A stretch of 64,000 nt of DNA. Origin: JANMCE01 sp031360915 (GTDB taxonomy: Bacteria > Actinomycetota > Acidimicrobiia > Acidimicrobiales > Ilumatobacteraceae). This document shows, in pieces, positions 26,970 to 35,074 of this stretch. The stretch is from positions 1-64,000 of the forward strand of contig JANMCE010000350.1 in assembly GCA_031360915.1 (NCBI GenBank), given 5' to 3'. The notes under the pieces are model-generated. The model searched no databases, had not been told where the DNA came from, and was given only the letters and a program-made list of their open reading frames with translations. The position numbers and the translations under genes are program-made. Numbering within the stretch: the first letter of the stretch is position 1; each line of letters starts with the position of its first letter.

Positions 26970-28090
26970 GTTCGCCTGAGGGCTTGCGACAACACCGTGA
27001 GCAGGGTCTGGCCAACGGCTGGCCAGGAAGCGCCGGAAGCGTAACGTTGGGCCGCCGCCAACGCAGCCGTTCGCTGCGGCCCGTCCTCCAGCAGGCGGCT
27101 TATGGCCGCAGCCATGCCATCGCAGTCGTTGAATTCAACCAGGAGGCCTGCTCCGTCGGCCAGGACATCAGACGCATAGCGATAGGGAGTGGAAACGATA
27201 GGGCAGCCTGCGGCCAGCGCAAACGTCAACGCACCCGACACAATCTGACCTTCGCCGTGGTACGGGGTGCAGAACACATCGGTGATCGCCAGGAGCTGAG
27301 CGAGATCTTCCACACTCAGGAATCGGTCCAGGAAGACAACGTTCTCTTCGAGCCCAAACTCCGAGACCTGCCGAACGAGGCTGTCGCGATAGCGCTCTCC
27401 CTCTTTACGGATGACTTCGGGGTGGGTCCGACCGGCAATCACATACCGGGTATCGGGGTCATCGATCACGACCTTGGCCATGGCGCGTATGGCTACCTCG
27501 ATTCCCTTGCCCGCGGAGAGAAGCCCGAAAGTGGAAACGATGGGACCGGTTGCGGGTAACCCGAACGATGTCTTGGCAGCCGCCTTGTCGACCGGGGCAT
27601 AGAGTTCCAGAGGGGCTCCGTGAGGCACTATTCGAACAAGCTTGACCGAACAGATTTCTTGCTCCACCAGCATGTTCCGGCCGGTTGTGGTGAAGACGGT
27701 CACGGCCGCAGCGGCGCAGCAGAGTGCTTCCGCAACAGCGGCTTGCTTGGGCTTGAAAGGCGAGAGCACCGTGTGGAACGTCACGATGTAGGGCACTCGG
27801 AGCGCTTCGGTGAAACGCAACAGCATGTCGCCGTCGACTCCTCCATAGACACCGAACTCATGTTGCACCAACACAACGTCAACGTCGCTGTTGTTCACCC
27901 AACGAGCAGCGCCGTTGTACGACGAGGGGTCGAGTCGGTGGACGGAGGGGCCGTCATTCACATCGTCGGGATCAACCCTGATGATGGTGACCTTCGTACC
28001 GAACTCACGTAGTGACTGCTCGACATCCGCGGTGAAGGTCGCGATGCCACAGCGGGTAGGCGGATACGTACCAAGGATGGCTACATGCAT
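26918..28090 (-). CDS. GT4-family glycosyltransferase
   Basis: A 390-residue GT-B enzyme from ATG 28090. The N-terminus (VAILGTYPPTRCGIATFTAD) contains the family's 'PP--CGIATF' acceptor-site loop. The donor half has VSTFGLLSAGKGIEVAIRAM and the E-x7-E-like region TPYHGEGQIVSGALTFALAAG. The start lies exactly 9 bases after a SigF-type -10, so the mRNA is probably leaderless. Such enzymes in stress regulons are often linked to osmolyte or glycan synthesis; the substrate is unknown. Confidence 0.85.
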   Translation of the reverse strand: MHVAILGTYPPTRCGIATFTADVEQSLREFGTKVTIIRVDPDDVNDGPSVHRLDPSSYNGAARWVNNSDVDVVLVQHEFGVYGGVDGDMLLRFTEALRVPYIVTFHTVLSPFKPKQAAVAEALCCAAAAVTVFTTTGRNMLVEQEICSVKLVRIVPHGAPLELYAPVDKAAAKTSFGLPATGPIVSTFGLLSAGKGIEVAIRAMAKVVIDDPDTRYVIAGRTHPEVIRKEGERYRDSLVRQVSEFGLEENVVFLDRFLSVEDLAQLLAITDVFCTPYHGEGQIVSGALTFALAAGCPIVSTPYRYASDVLADGAGLLVEFNDCDGMAAAISRLLEDGPQRTAALAAAQRYASGASWPAVGQTLLTVLSQALRRTQSLGAPSGRPVLFCSA

Positions 28091-28099
28091 GCTCCACCG

Positions 28100-28125
28100 A
28101 TACCCACAAACACCGGTCGTCAAAC
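28100..28125 (-). promoter_or_regulatory. SigF-type promoter of the GT4 glycosyltransferase
   Basis: GGTTT, 16 bases from the final T, GGGTAT; ATG 9 bases after the -10. Divergent from the promoter at 28167. Confidence 0.8.
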
Positions 28126-28166
28126 CCTTAGAAGTCCCACGTGACATACGTCAGATCCATCCGGGT

Positions 28167-28192
28167 GTTTCGGATTGAGTCGATACGGGTAA
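28167..28192 (+). promoter_or_regulatory. SigF-type promoter of the DUF1345-like gene
   Basis: GTTT, 16 bases, GGGTAA; GTG start 9 bases after the -10 (leaderless). Confidence 0.8.
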
Positions 28193-28201
28193 GAGGCACC
28201 A

Positions 28202-28864
28202 GTGTCTCAACCGTCCGCCGCCCAAGAGGTAATCGGCAGACACCTGAGTGAGAGGCGACGCGTGCTCACGGCGTGCGCCGTAGGGGTGATCGTCGGCGGC
28301 ATCACGGCGTGGGTGGGACCTTGGCAGTTGGCTATCCTAGCCGGTTGGGATATCGGCTCAAGCTTGCTGGTCGGATGGATTTGGGTGTCGATCGCGAGGC
28401 TTGACGCTCACGCAACCAGACTCTTGGCTACGAGGGAAGACGACAGCCGTGCTGCGTCTCGCGGAGTGGTCATCGTTGCCTGTGTCGCCAGTTTGGTCGG
28501 GGTCTTTGTCGGCATCTTGAAAGCCCGCGCGGTTGGTGGCAACGCCGGCGCTGTGCTCACGGTGGCTTCCGTCATCGCCGTGGTGCTCGCATGGGGAGCC
28601 GTGCACACGATCTTCATGCTGCAGTACGCCCATCGCTACTACGACCGCAACGGAGGCATCGAGTTCCCCCAAGACGATGAACCTTCATATCTTGACTTTG
28701 CCTATGTGGCGTTCACCGTCGGGATGACGTTTCAGGTGTCCGACACTGACATATCTAACCGTTCTATGCGCGCACTCCTCCTGAGGCACGCCGCGTTGTC
28801 TTACCTGTTCGGCACGGTCATCGTTGGACTCACCATCAACGTTGTCGGCGGGCTGCTGGGCTGA
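28202..28864 (+). CDS. DUF1345-family membrane protein
   Basis: A 220-residue protein with five or six TM segments. FAYVAFTVGMTFQVSDTDIS followed by NRSMRALLLRHAALSYLFGT is the diagnostic C-terminal signature of DUF1345. Function is unknown. The GTG start matches the leaderless SigF spacing. The 3' end overlaps the convergent molybdoenzyme gene by 64 bases. Confidence 0.88.
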   Translation: MSQPSAAQEVIGRHLSERRRVLTACAVGVIVGGITAWVGPWQLAILAGWDIGSSLLVGWIWVSIARLDAHATRLLATREDDSRAASRGVVIVACVASLVGVFVGILKARAVGGNAGAVLTVASVIAVVLAWGAVHTIFMLQYAHRYYDRNGGIEFPQDDEPSYLDFAYVAFTVGMTFQVSDTDISNRSMRALLLRHAALSYLFGTVIVGLTINVVGGLLG

Positions 28865-31101
28865 CGGCTTGCGTGCAGCGTGACGAAGATCGATTTGTAA
28901 GACGGCGTGCCCGATTCCGAGGAGCGGTCATCCAACCCGACCAGTACGTTCGCCTCGGGGTAGTACGCTGCGATGCAACCGGGCGGCGTGTCGTAGGGCA
29001 CCAAGCGAAATCCGGATGCGATCCGTTCACCAGCAACGATATCGACCAGACCACCGGCTTTAAGACCGAGACGGGACAGGTCGACCGGGTTCACAAAGAC
29101 AACACGCCGCCCACCGGACACGCCTCGGTAGCGGTCGTCCAGCCCATAGATCGTTGTGTTGAACTGGTCGTGCGAGCGCAACGTCTGCAACACCAGCCCA
29201 CCGGTTTGGCCGTAGGGGGTGTGCAGCAGCTCAACCGAGAACTGCGCCTTGCCGGACGGTGTCGGAAACTCGCGTCGATCACGCGGCGGATGGGGCAGAA
29301 GAAAACCGCCCGGTTCCAGCACGCGTTCCTCGAATCGTTCGAAGCCAGGGACGATTGCGGCGACATCGGCACGGATGGCTCGGTAGTCGTCAGCGTACGC
29401 CTTCCACGGGACCCCGCAATCGGGCACCAGACGTCCGGCGATTCCCGCGACGATCGCAATTTCAGACCGGACTTCTTGCGATGGCGGGTCGAGCTTGCCG
29501 ACGGAACGATGAACGGTACCGAAGGAATCCTCAATGGTGACGAACTGGGGGCCACCGGTCTGAGCGTCAACTTCGGTCCGTCCCAACGTTGGAAGAATCA
29601 ACGAAACCTCGCCCGGCACAAGGTGGGTCCGGTTGAGCTTGGTTGAAATGTGAACCGTGAGTCGGCACGACCCCAAGGCTCGTTCGGCCAACGCGCTGTC
29701 GGGCAGCGATCGTGCCAGATTCCCGCCGAGCGAAATGATGACGGATGCTTTGGCGTCCCGCAGCGCCTCCAACGATGCAACTGCGTCGAATCCGTTGGCC
29801 CGGGGTGGGTCGAATCCGAACTTCTGCTGGATGGCATCGAGTAACTCAGGTGCTGGTTTGTCCCAGACACCCATCGTGCGGTCGCCCTGCACGTTGGAGT
29901 GACCGCGAATGGGGCTGAGCCCGGCCCCGGGCCGACCGATGTTGCCGGTGAGGAGCACGAAGTTCACCATGTCGCGGATGGTGGCAACGGCGTCTCGGTG
30001 TTGCGTAATACCCATGGCCCAGCAGACGATGATTCGTTTCGCCGACCGGACGAGTGACCACGCCGCGTTGAGCTGGGTTGTCGACACGCCGATGTCGCCC
30101 GACAGGTCGTAGGGATCTTGCATCAGCGCTGCCTGGACGGCTTCGAACCCTTCGGTGTAGCTCTCGACAAACGCGGTGTCGACCCGGTTTTCCTCCAGCA
30201 CCTTCCGACAGAGCCAACGAAAGAGCGCCTGATCTCCACCCAGACGCACGGGGAGATGAAGGTCGGCCAGTTTCGTCCCGCGTCCGACCAGACCGCTGAC
30301 TCGTTGCGGGTTCTTGAAGCGGATCAGCCCTGCTTCCGGAAGCGGGTTTACGGTGATGATATGGGCGCCGCGCCGTTTCACTTCTTCCAACGTCGTCAGC
30401 ATGCGGGGGTGGTTGGTACCGGGGTTTTGGCCAACTACGATGACAAGGTCGGTCACATCAAAGTCTTCAAAGGTGACCGAGCCTTTCCCGATGCCGATGG
30501 CCTCCTGCAGAGCGACGCTCGTCGGTTCATGGCACATATTGGAGCAGTCGGGCAGATTGTTCGTCCCGAAGGCACGCGCCAGCAATTGATAGGCGAACGC
30601 CGCCTCGTTACTCGTGCGGCCCGACGTGTAGAAGATCGCCTCATCAGGTGAGTCTAAGGCGCTCAGTTCGCTCGCTACGAGGGCGAACGCTTCGTGCCAA
30701 CCGACCGGTTCGTAGTGCGTCGCCCCTGAACGTCGAATCATCGGATGTGTGAGCCGCCCGCGCTGACCGAGCCAGTAGTCGTCCTGAGTCGCGAGTTCTT
30801 GGATCGAGTGCTTTGCAAAGAACGCTGGCGTGCATCGACTGTGATCGGCTTCATCGGCAACCGCCTTGGCACCGCTTTCGCAGAACTCGACCGCGTGGCG
30901 GTTTCTGCGTTCGGGCCATGCGCAGCCCGGGCAGTCAAAACCCACAGTCTGGTTAATGATCGCCAGCGTGCGCGCTGCGTCTACCGGGCCGAGCTCGCGG
31001 AGCGAGCGGGACACTGACGAGGCAATGGCCGGTAGTCCCGTCGCGCTGCGCCTTGGCTTTTGAATCTGCACGTTGATGCCGCCGTCGTGTTGTTGTTTCA
31101 T
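28801..31101 (-). CDS. FdhF/YdeP-family molybdopterin oxidoreductase
   Basis: A 766-residue protein. An N-terminal cysteine cluster is in VGFDCPGCAWPERRNRHAVE. The molybdopterin domain has IFYTSGRTSNEAAFAYQLLA, LPDCSNMCHEPTSVALQEAI and VGQNPGTNHPRMLTTLEEVK. The C-terminal barrel carries HDQFNTTIYGLDDRYRGV. This is the YdeP (acid-resistance-associated) branch rather than a true formate dehydrogenase; the electron donor is not known. AAAGGAAC precedes the ATG. It lies downstream of sod-csbD on the same strand, separated by a terminator-like hairpin, so some readthrough from the SigF promoter is possible. Confidence 0.88.
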   Translation of the reverse strand: MKQQHDGGINVQIQKPRRSATGLPAIASSVSRSLRELGPVDAARTLAIINQTVGFDCPGCAWPERRNRHAVEFCESGAKAVADEADHSRCTPAFFAKHSIQELATQDDYWLGQRGRLTHPMIRRSGATHYEPVGWHEAFALVASELSALDSPDEAIFYTSGRTSNEAAFAYQLLARAFGTNNLPDCSNMCHEPTSVALQEAIGIGKGSVTFEDFDVTDLVIVVGQNPGTNHPRMLTTLEEVKRRGAHIITVNPLPEAGLIRFKNPQRVSGLVGRGTKLADLHLPVRLGGDQALFRWLCRKVLEENRVDTAFVESYTEGFEAVQAALMQDPYDLSGDIGVSTTQLNAAWSLVRSAKRIIVCWAMGITQHRDAVATIRDMVNFVLLTGNIGRPGAGLSPIRGHSNVQGDRTMGVWDKPAPELLDAIQQKFGFDPPRANGFDAVASLEALRDAKASVIISLGGNLARSLPDSALAERALGSCRLTVHISTKLNRTHLVPGEVSLILPTLGRTEVDAQTGGPQFVTIEDSFGTVHRSVGKLDPPSQEVRSEIAIVAGIAGRLVPDCGVPWKAYADDYRAIRADVAAIVPGFERFEERVLEPGGFLLPHPPRDRREFPTPSGKAQFSVELLHTPYGQTGGLVLQTLRSHDQFNTTIYGLDDRYRGVSGGRRVVFVNPVDLSRLGLKAGGLVDIVAGERIASGFRLVPYDTPPGCIAAYYPEANVLVGLDDRSSESGTPSYKSIFVTLHASRQPSSPPTTLMVSPTMTVPNR

Positions 31102-31133
31102 CGACGAGTTCCTTTGTCTTCCACCGATAGCAA

Positions 31134-31166
31134 AGGAGGGGAGGCGCCAACCCGACGCCTCCCCTC
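31134..31166 (-). terminator. Strong intrinsic terminator-like hairpin after csbD
   Basis: Perfect 12-base stem (GGAGGGGAGGCG with CGCCTCCCCTCC) and a 9-base loop, 19 bases past the csbD stop. On the minus strand it is followed by TTTGC, a short T-run. It would end or attenuate the sod-csbD transcript before the molybdoenzyme gene. Confidence 0.75.
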
Positions 31167-31185
31167 CTTCGAAGTTGCTGACGAC

Positions 31186-31377
31186 TTAGTTGTCGTCCAT
31201 CTTTTTCTTCACTGCGTCGACGGCGTCGCCGACCTTGTCCTGCAGCTTCTCGGCCGCATCCTTGACCTTGGCGCCGGCTTGGTCGGCCTTGCCTTCACGC
31301 TTCAGGTCGTCGTCGTTGGTGAGGTCGCCTGCAGCTTCCTTGATACGACCCTTGATGTCATCAGTGCTACCACTCAT
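31186..31377 (-). CDS. CsbD-family stress protein
   Basis: A 63-residue hydrophilic protein. GSTDDIKGRIKEAAGDLTND, then DDLKREGKADQAGAKVKDAA, is the CsbD repeat pattern. A classical general-stress (SigB-type) protein of unknown mechanism. AAAGGAG precedes the ATG. It lies 54 bases after sod and probably shares its SigF-type promoter. Confidence 0.9.
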   Translation of the reverse strand: MSGSTDDIKGRIKEAAGDLTNDDDLKREGKADQAGAKVKDAAEKLQDKVGDAVDAVKKKMDDN

Positions 31378-31431
31378 GGTGTGCTCCTTTGCTTGGTTTT
31401 GTGTTGCGGCTGGTCGGGTTAGGGATGGAGA

Positions 31432-32049
31432 TCATTTCGATACCTCGGCCACCGACCTCGCAGGCGCGATCGCGTCGCGAAAGCGTTGCGATGCCGATTG
31501 CCAGTCGGCCAGTTGCAGGAAGGCCTTGGCCCACTTTTCTTTCTCGTTGCGGTAGTCGAGGTAGTAGGCGTGTTCCCACGCGTCGCCCACCAGAAGCGGG
31601 ATCGTTCCGGCAACCTGCGTGCCGTGGTGATCCTGGACTTGGAAGGTGACGAGGCGTCCGGCGAGAGGTTCCCAGACCAACGCGGCCCAGCCGACGCCCT
31701 GCAACCCGGTCATCAGGCTGGAGAGTCGGCTTTCCAGCCGGTCGAACGAACCGAACGACTCCGTGATCGCCGCGGCAAGTTCTCCTTCGGGAGGGCCACC
31801 GCCGCCCGGTGTCATGCTCTTCCAAAAGAGCGAGTGCAGGTGGTGGCCACCGAGATGGAAGGCCAGCGATCGTTCAAGGGAAGGGAGCTGCGCTGGTTCG
31901 GCGTCGGCGAGCTTTTCAAGCGCCTCGTTGGCACCCTTTACGTAGGCCGCGTGGTGTTTTGAATGATGAAGCTCCAACAGCTCAGCCGAAAGATGCGGAG
32001 CGAGCGAGCCGTAGTCGTACGGCAAATCGGGCAGTGTGTATGTCTTCAT
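31432..32049 (-). CDS. sod: Fe/Mn superoxide dismutase
   Basis: A 205-residue enzyme. Metal ligands are His in ELLELHHSKHHAAYVKGANE, His in FHLGGHHLHSLFWKSMTPGG, and Asp/His in LLVGDAWEHAYYLDYRNEKE. The core GGGGPP and GVGWAALVWEP are normal. It converts superoxide to peroxide plus oxygen in the cytoplasm. The ATG lies 9 bases beyond a SigF-type -10, and no upstream ribosome site fits, so it is probably translated from a leaderless mRNA. First gene of sod-csbD. Confidence 0.93.
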   Translation of the reverse strand: MKTYTLPDLPYDYGSLAPHLSAELLELHHSKHHAAYVKGANEALEKLADAEPAQLPSLERSLAFHLGGHHLHSLFWKSMTPGGGGPPEGELAAAITESFGSFDRLESRLSSLMTGLQGVGWAALVWEPLAGRLVTFQVQDHHGTQVAGTIPLLVGDAWEHAYYLDYRNEKEKWAKAFLQLADWQSASQRFRDAIAPARSVAEVSK

Positions 32050-32058
32050 GGCGTTGTG

Positions 32059-32084
32059 GTACCCGACCCCTGCTTCGGCCAAAC
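32059..32084 (-). promoter_or_regulatory. SigF-type promoter of sod-csbD
   Basis: GTTT, 16 bases, GGGTAC; ATG 9 bases after the -10. Divergent from the promoter at 32099. Confidence 0.82.
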
Positions 32085-32098
32085 ATGGTGACCTCACG

Positions 32099-32124
32099 GT
32101 TTGATGCGCGTCAACATCGGGTAT
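32099..32124 (+). promoter_or_regulatory. SigF-type promoter of the glycosyltransferase at 32134
   Basis: GGTTT, 16 bases from the final T, GGGTAT; GTG 9 bases after the -10, which decides the start of the gene. Confidence 0.82.
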
Positions 32125-32133
32125 ACCGCGATC

Positions 32134-33252
32134 GTGTCGTATGCCGGAGTTGGAGTACAGCCAAGAACGACCCCGCTGCGAATCGCCGTGCTGGCACCTT
32201 TGGCCTGGCGGGTGCCACCGCGGCACTACGGCCCCTGGGAACTGTTTGCTTCGCTTCTGACAGAAGGGCTAGTCGCACGTGGTCATGACGTGACGCTGTT
32301 TGCCTCGGCTGATTCCATTAGCAACGCGCGTCTGCGCTCGGAGACGATGACGGGCTGGTCAGAAGATCTCAGCATCGATCCGAAGGTGGCCGAGTGCCTG
32401 CACATTGCTTCGGTCTTTGAGCAGAGTGACGAGTTCGACATCATCCACAACAGCTTTGATTTCCTGCCACTCACCTACAGCGCGTTAGTCGACACACCGG
32501 TTGTGACGACACTTCACGGCTTTTCGTCGGAACGAATCGTCAAGGTGTACAAGCGCTACAACGCCATCGGATCCTACGTCTCGATCAGCGAGGCCGATCG
32601 CCACCCACAACTGGACTACGCCGCCACCATTCATCATGGCATCGACACGTCAGACTTCGAGCTCTGTGATCAACCCAGTGACGACCTGCTCTTCTTCGGC
32701 CGCATTCATCCTGATAAGGGCACGGCCGTAGCTATCGAAGTTGCACGGCGGGCGGGTCGGCGTCTGATCATTGCCGGCATCGTGCAGGACGAGGACTATT
32801 TTCGCAATGAGGTCTTGCCGCATGTTGACGGCAAGAATGTCACCTTTCTCGGACCGATCGGTGGGACGCAGCGTCGCAATGTGCTCGCGAGAGCGCATTC
32901 GATGTTGCACCTCATCGACTTCGACGAACCGTTTGGCTTCAGCGTGGTCGAAGCCATGGCCAGCGGAACCCCCGTCATCGCATTCGATCGAGGCTCGATG
33001 ACCGAGCTCATCGATGATGGGGTCACCGGATTCGTCGTTCAGGACATCGCAGCTGCGGTGTCCGCTGTCGACAAAGCGAACGGTCTACTCCGCCCTCTCA
33101 TACGCGGCATCGCAGTAGGCCGGTTCGATAGCAATCGTATGGTGGATGACTACGTCGACCTGTACCGCCGAATTCTGGGAGACGTTTCGCCGCTTGTCGA
33201 TCTGGGTACAGCGCCAGGCACATCATCACAGTCTGAACTTGTGTCGAGATAG
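32134..33252 (+). CDS. GT4-family glycosyltransferase, second
   Basis: A 372-residue GT-B enzyme. LRIAVLAPLAWRVPPRHYGP followed by WELFASLLTEGLVARGHDVT forms the acceptor half. DLLFFGRIHPDKGTAVAIEV and DFDEPFGFSVVEAMASGTPV (E-x7-E type) form the donor half. The start GTG 32134 is chosen by promoter distance; an upstream TTG would place the -10 inside the gene. It is followed after 8 bases by a ferredoxin gene in the same unit. Substrate unknown. Confidence 0.87.
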   Translation: MSYAGVGVQPRTTPLRIAVLAPLAWRVPPRHYGPWELFASLLTEGLVARGHDVTLFASADSISNARLRSETMTGWSEDLSIDPKVAECLHIASVFEQSDEFDIIHNSFDFLPLTYSALVDTPVVTTLHGFSSERIVKVYKRYNAIGSYVSISEADRHPQLDYAATIHHGIDTSDFELCDQPSDDLLFFGRIHPDKGTAVAIEVARRAGRRLIIAGIVQDEDYFRNEVLPHVDGKNVTFLGPIGGTQRRNVLARAHSMLHLIDFDEPFGFSVVEAMASGTPVIAFDRGSMTELIDDGVTGFVVQDIAAAVSAVDKANGLLRPLIRGIAVGRFDSNRMVDDYVDLYRRILGDVSPLVDLGTAPGTSSQSELVSR

Positions 33253-33260
33253 GGGACTTG

Positions 33261-33656
33261 ATGTCCGGTATCGCAATAATCACCGAAGCCTGCATCGGCA
33301 CCAAGGACCGCGCCTGCGTCGACGTTTGTCCGGTGCAGTGCATTTACGAATTCAACCCCGAGACGAACACGCTGTTCTCCGAGCAAGCTGCGGGAAGCGG
33401 TGTAGTCGAAAATTCCCACACACCCAATGCGGACGCCGTCGCCATCTTTGCCGACAGCATTCTGTACGTGAACATGGATGAATGCACCTCCTGCACGGCG
33501 TGTTACCAGCCCGACGTGTGTCCCGTCGGAGCTATCTACGCTGAGGAGCACGTGCCGAACGGCACGACCATCAAAAAGTACAATTCGACCGACCCAAACG
33601 CCGGCCACGACCACACATTCTTCATCGAGCAGAGCCGAGCCGTCTTCGCTGACTAA
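33261..33656 (+). CDS. 7Fe-type ferredoxin (FdxA-like)
   Basis: A 131-residue protein. The N-terminal cluster is EACIGTKDRACVDVCPVQCI, and the second is DECTSCTACYQPDVCPVGAI, with one extra residue compared with the normal CxxC-CxxxCP spacing. Between them is an insert of about 25 residues, making it longer than the usual 105-115 residue FdxA. It may carry one 3Fe-4S and one 4Fe-4S cluster. It is co-transcribed with the glycosyltransferase and could serve the nearby molybdoenzyme or the acyl-CoA dehydrogenase-like protein (inference). Confidence 0.88.
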   Translation: MSGIAIITEACIGTKDRACVDVCPVQCIYEFNPETNTLFSEQAAGSGVVENSHTPNADAVAIFADSILYVNMDECTSCTACYQPDVCPVGAIYAEEHVPNGTTIKKYNSTDPNAGHDHTFFIEQSRAVFAD

Positions 33657-33658
33657 CG

Positions 33659-34402
33659 CTACGTGTGGCAAGCCAGGAAGGTTTCGATAACCCGTTTGGT
33701 CTCGTCAGGATCTCGGACTTGGATGGAGGCCACCCCCATTTCGCGTACGGGTGAATCGTTGCCACCAGGGAAGAGGGCATCGCCGACGAAGAGCATCTCG
33801 GCGGTTGGTATGCCAAGGATCGCCTCGATCTTGCCGATGCCGTAAGCCTTGTCGATGCCAGGCCTGGTCACATCGACCGACGTTGTTCCGCCGAAGTGGA
33901 CGGACAGATCGGGAATCATGGAATCGATGTCTGCCTTCAGTTGCCTCCGCTTGGCAAAGTCCGGGTCCCAGTTGCGTTTTGCTTCGATGGGCGCTTGCTG
34001 CCCAAGCGCCGAGTAGGTGATCTGGGTTCCGCGATCTTCAATTAGCTCACCCCACGTTTCTTCAGGTTTGAAGCCGGAACGAGCTACCGCCTGGGTGATG
34101 GCTTCGACCGTGCGGCGCCGCTCGTCTTCGGCGAGATCCTCGGAGTAGATCTTCTGCCACGACTGCTCAAACCGGTACAGCTTGGTGCCGCACGTCGGAA
34201 GCAAGATGACCCTGGTCAAATCGACGTCATCGGGAAGCTGGGCGACGAGTTGGGTGAGGAACTGTGGCCAGTCGCCGCCCGAGATGATGGCGACAGGGAC
34301 CACCTTTAGGAGGCTTTCCAACAGTACGACCATCTCAGAATCAATCTCCGACTTGCTGACCGCCAGAGTGCCGTCGAGATCGAACGCCATCAAGTTTTTC
34401 AT
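33659..34402 (-). CDS. HAD-superfamily phosphatase (Cof/sucrose- or mannosyl-phosphate phosphatase-like)
   Basis: A 247-residue HAD-IIB protein from ATG 34402. Motif I is LMAFDLDGTLAVSKSEID, motif II VAIISGGDW, motif III Lys in SVDVTRPGIDKAYGIGKI, and motif IV AEMLFVGDALFPGGNDSPV. A dephosphorylating partner for sugar phosphates is plausible given nearby glycosyltransferases. No strong ribosome site. A possible SigF-type promoter lies at 34495-34520, with one mismatch. Confidence 0.82.
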   Translation of the reverse strand: MKNLMAFDLDGTLAVSKSEIDSEMVVLLESLLKVVPVAIISGGDWPQFLTQLVAQLPDDVDLTRVILLPTCGTKLYRFEQSWQKIYSEDLAEDERRRTVEAITQAVARSGFKPEETWGELIEDRGTQITYSALGQQAPIEAKRNWDPDFAKRRQLKADIDSMIPDLSVHFGGTTSVDVTRPGIDKAYGIGKIEAILGIPTAEMLFVGDALFPGGNDSPVREMGVASIQVRDPDETKRVIETFLACHT

Positions 34403-34442
34403 TCGTACGATCCGATCTTCGTCGTCTACCGGTCGACCACAT

Positions 34443-34468
34443 GTTTGCTTCAGGCCACGGCCGGGTAG
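34443..34468 (+). promoter_or_regulatory. SigF-type promoter of the membrane protein gene at 34540
   Basis: GTTT, 16 bases, GGGTAG; leader of about 62 bases with GGAG before the ATG. Confidence 0.75.
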
Positions 34469-34494
34469 GTGCAGAATGCGACAGCAAATTTTGT

Positions 34495-34520
34495 GTACCC
34501 AGAAAACCTCGTCACTACAC
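34495..34520 (-). promoter_or_regulatory. Possible SigF-type promoter of the HAD phosphatase
   Basis: GTGT, 16 bases, GGGTAC: one mismatch in the -35, correct spacing. It overlaps the leader of the divergent gene. Confidence 0.4.
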
Positions 34521-34539
34521 CTGAGAATGGAGTCTTTCA

Positions 34540-35040
34540 ATGACAGATCCCAACATCAATGTCAACCTACATTCGGCCGAAGAGCTACCTGTCAGCTATG
34601 TGGCCGAAGAGCTACCTGTCAGCGCCCAACGCGTCGACCGCTACAACCGGATTACCCCAGCCCAGGCAATCACCGCAATCGGCGGCGTTGCACTGCTGGT
34701 TCTCGGATTGATCGCCTTGGCTAAGACAGGCCTTAGTGACGGGTTCAAACTTCCCATCACCAAGCTGGCTGGATTGACGTACTCCCCTCTCCTGGCGTTG
34801 ATCAGCGCAGGCGCCGGCCTGATCCTTCTGGCCGCAGCGTTCACGTCCCGTAACTCATCAGTGTTCTTCGGCGTACTTCTCGCCATCGGAGGCGTTGTCG
34901 GGTTGGCTGCACCGGAGCGATTCGATTCGATCTCGCTTCTGTCGGCGTACTGCTGGCTCGTGATCGCCATTGGGGTTGTGGTGGCGCTCGCCAACTTGTT
35001 GATGCCCACCATCACGACTCGCAAGGTTACCTACCGGTGA
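34540..35040 (+). CDS. Four-helix membrane protein of unknown function
   Basis: A 166-residue protein. The hydrophilic N-terminus (1-42) contains a duplicated nine-residue unit (AEELPVSYV, then AEELPVS). Four TM helices follow: ITAIGGVALLVLGLIALA, LLALISAGAGLILLAAAF, FFGVLLAIGGVVGLAA and AYCWLVIAIGVVVALANLL. I do not recognise a family. The SigF-type promoter supports a stress role. Confidence 0.72.
   Translation: MTDPNINVNLHSAEELPVSYVAEELPVSAQRVDRYNRITPAQAITAIGGVALLVLGLIALAKTGLSDGFKLPITKLAGLTYSPLLALISAGAGLILLAAAFTSRNSSVFFGVLLAIGGVVGLAAPERFDSISLLSAYCWLVIAIGVVVALANLLMPTITTRKVTYR
34575..34623 (+). repeat. Perfect 22-base tandem direct repeat inside the gene at 34540
   Basis: Two identical copies of a 22-base unit (34575-34596 and 34602-34623), period 27 bases. 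It encodes a nine-codon duplication in the N-terminus and keeps the frame. The absence of any base difference suggests a recent event. Confidence 0.85.
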
Positions 35041-35074
35041 AAGCGCGCATCGCTGTCGACGGCTGAGTCATGAC

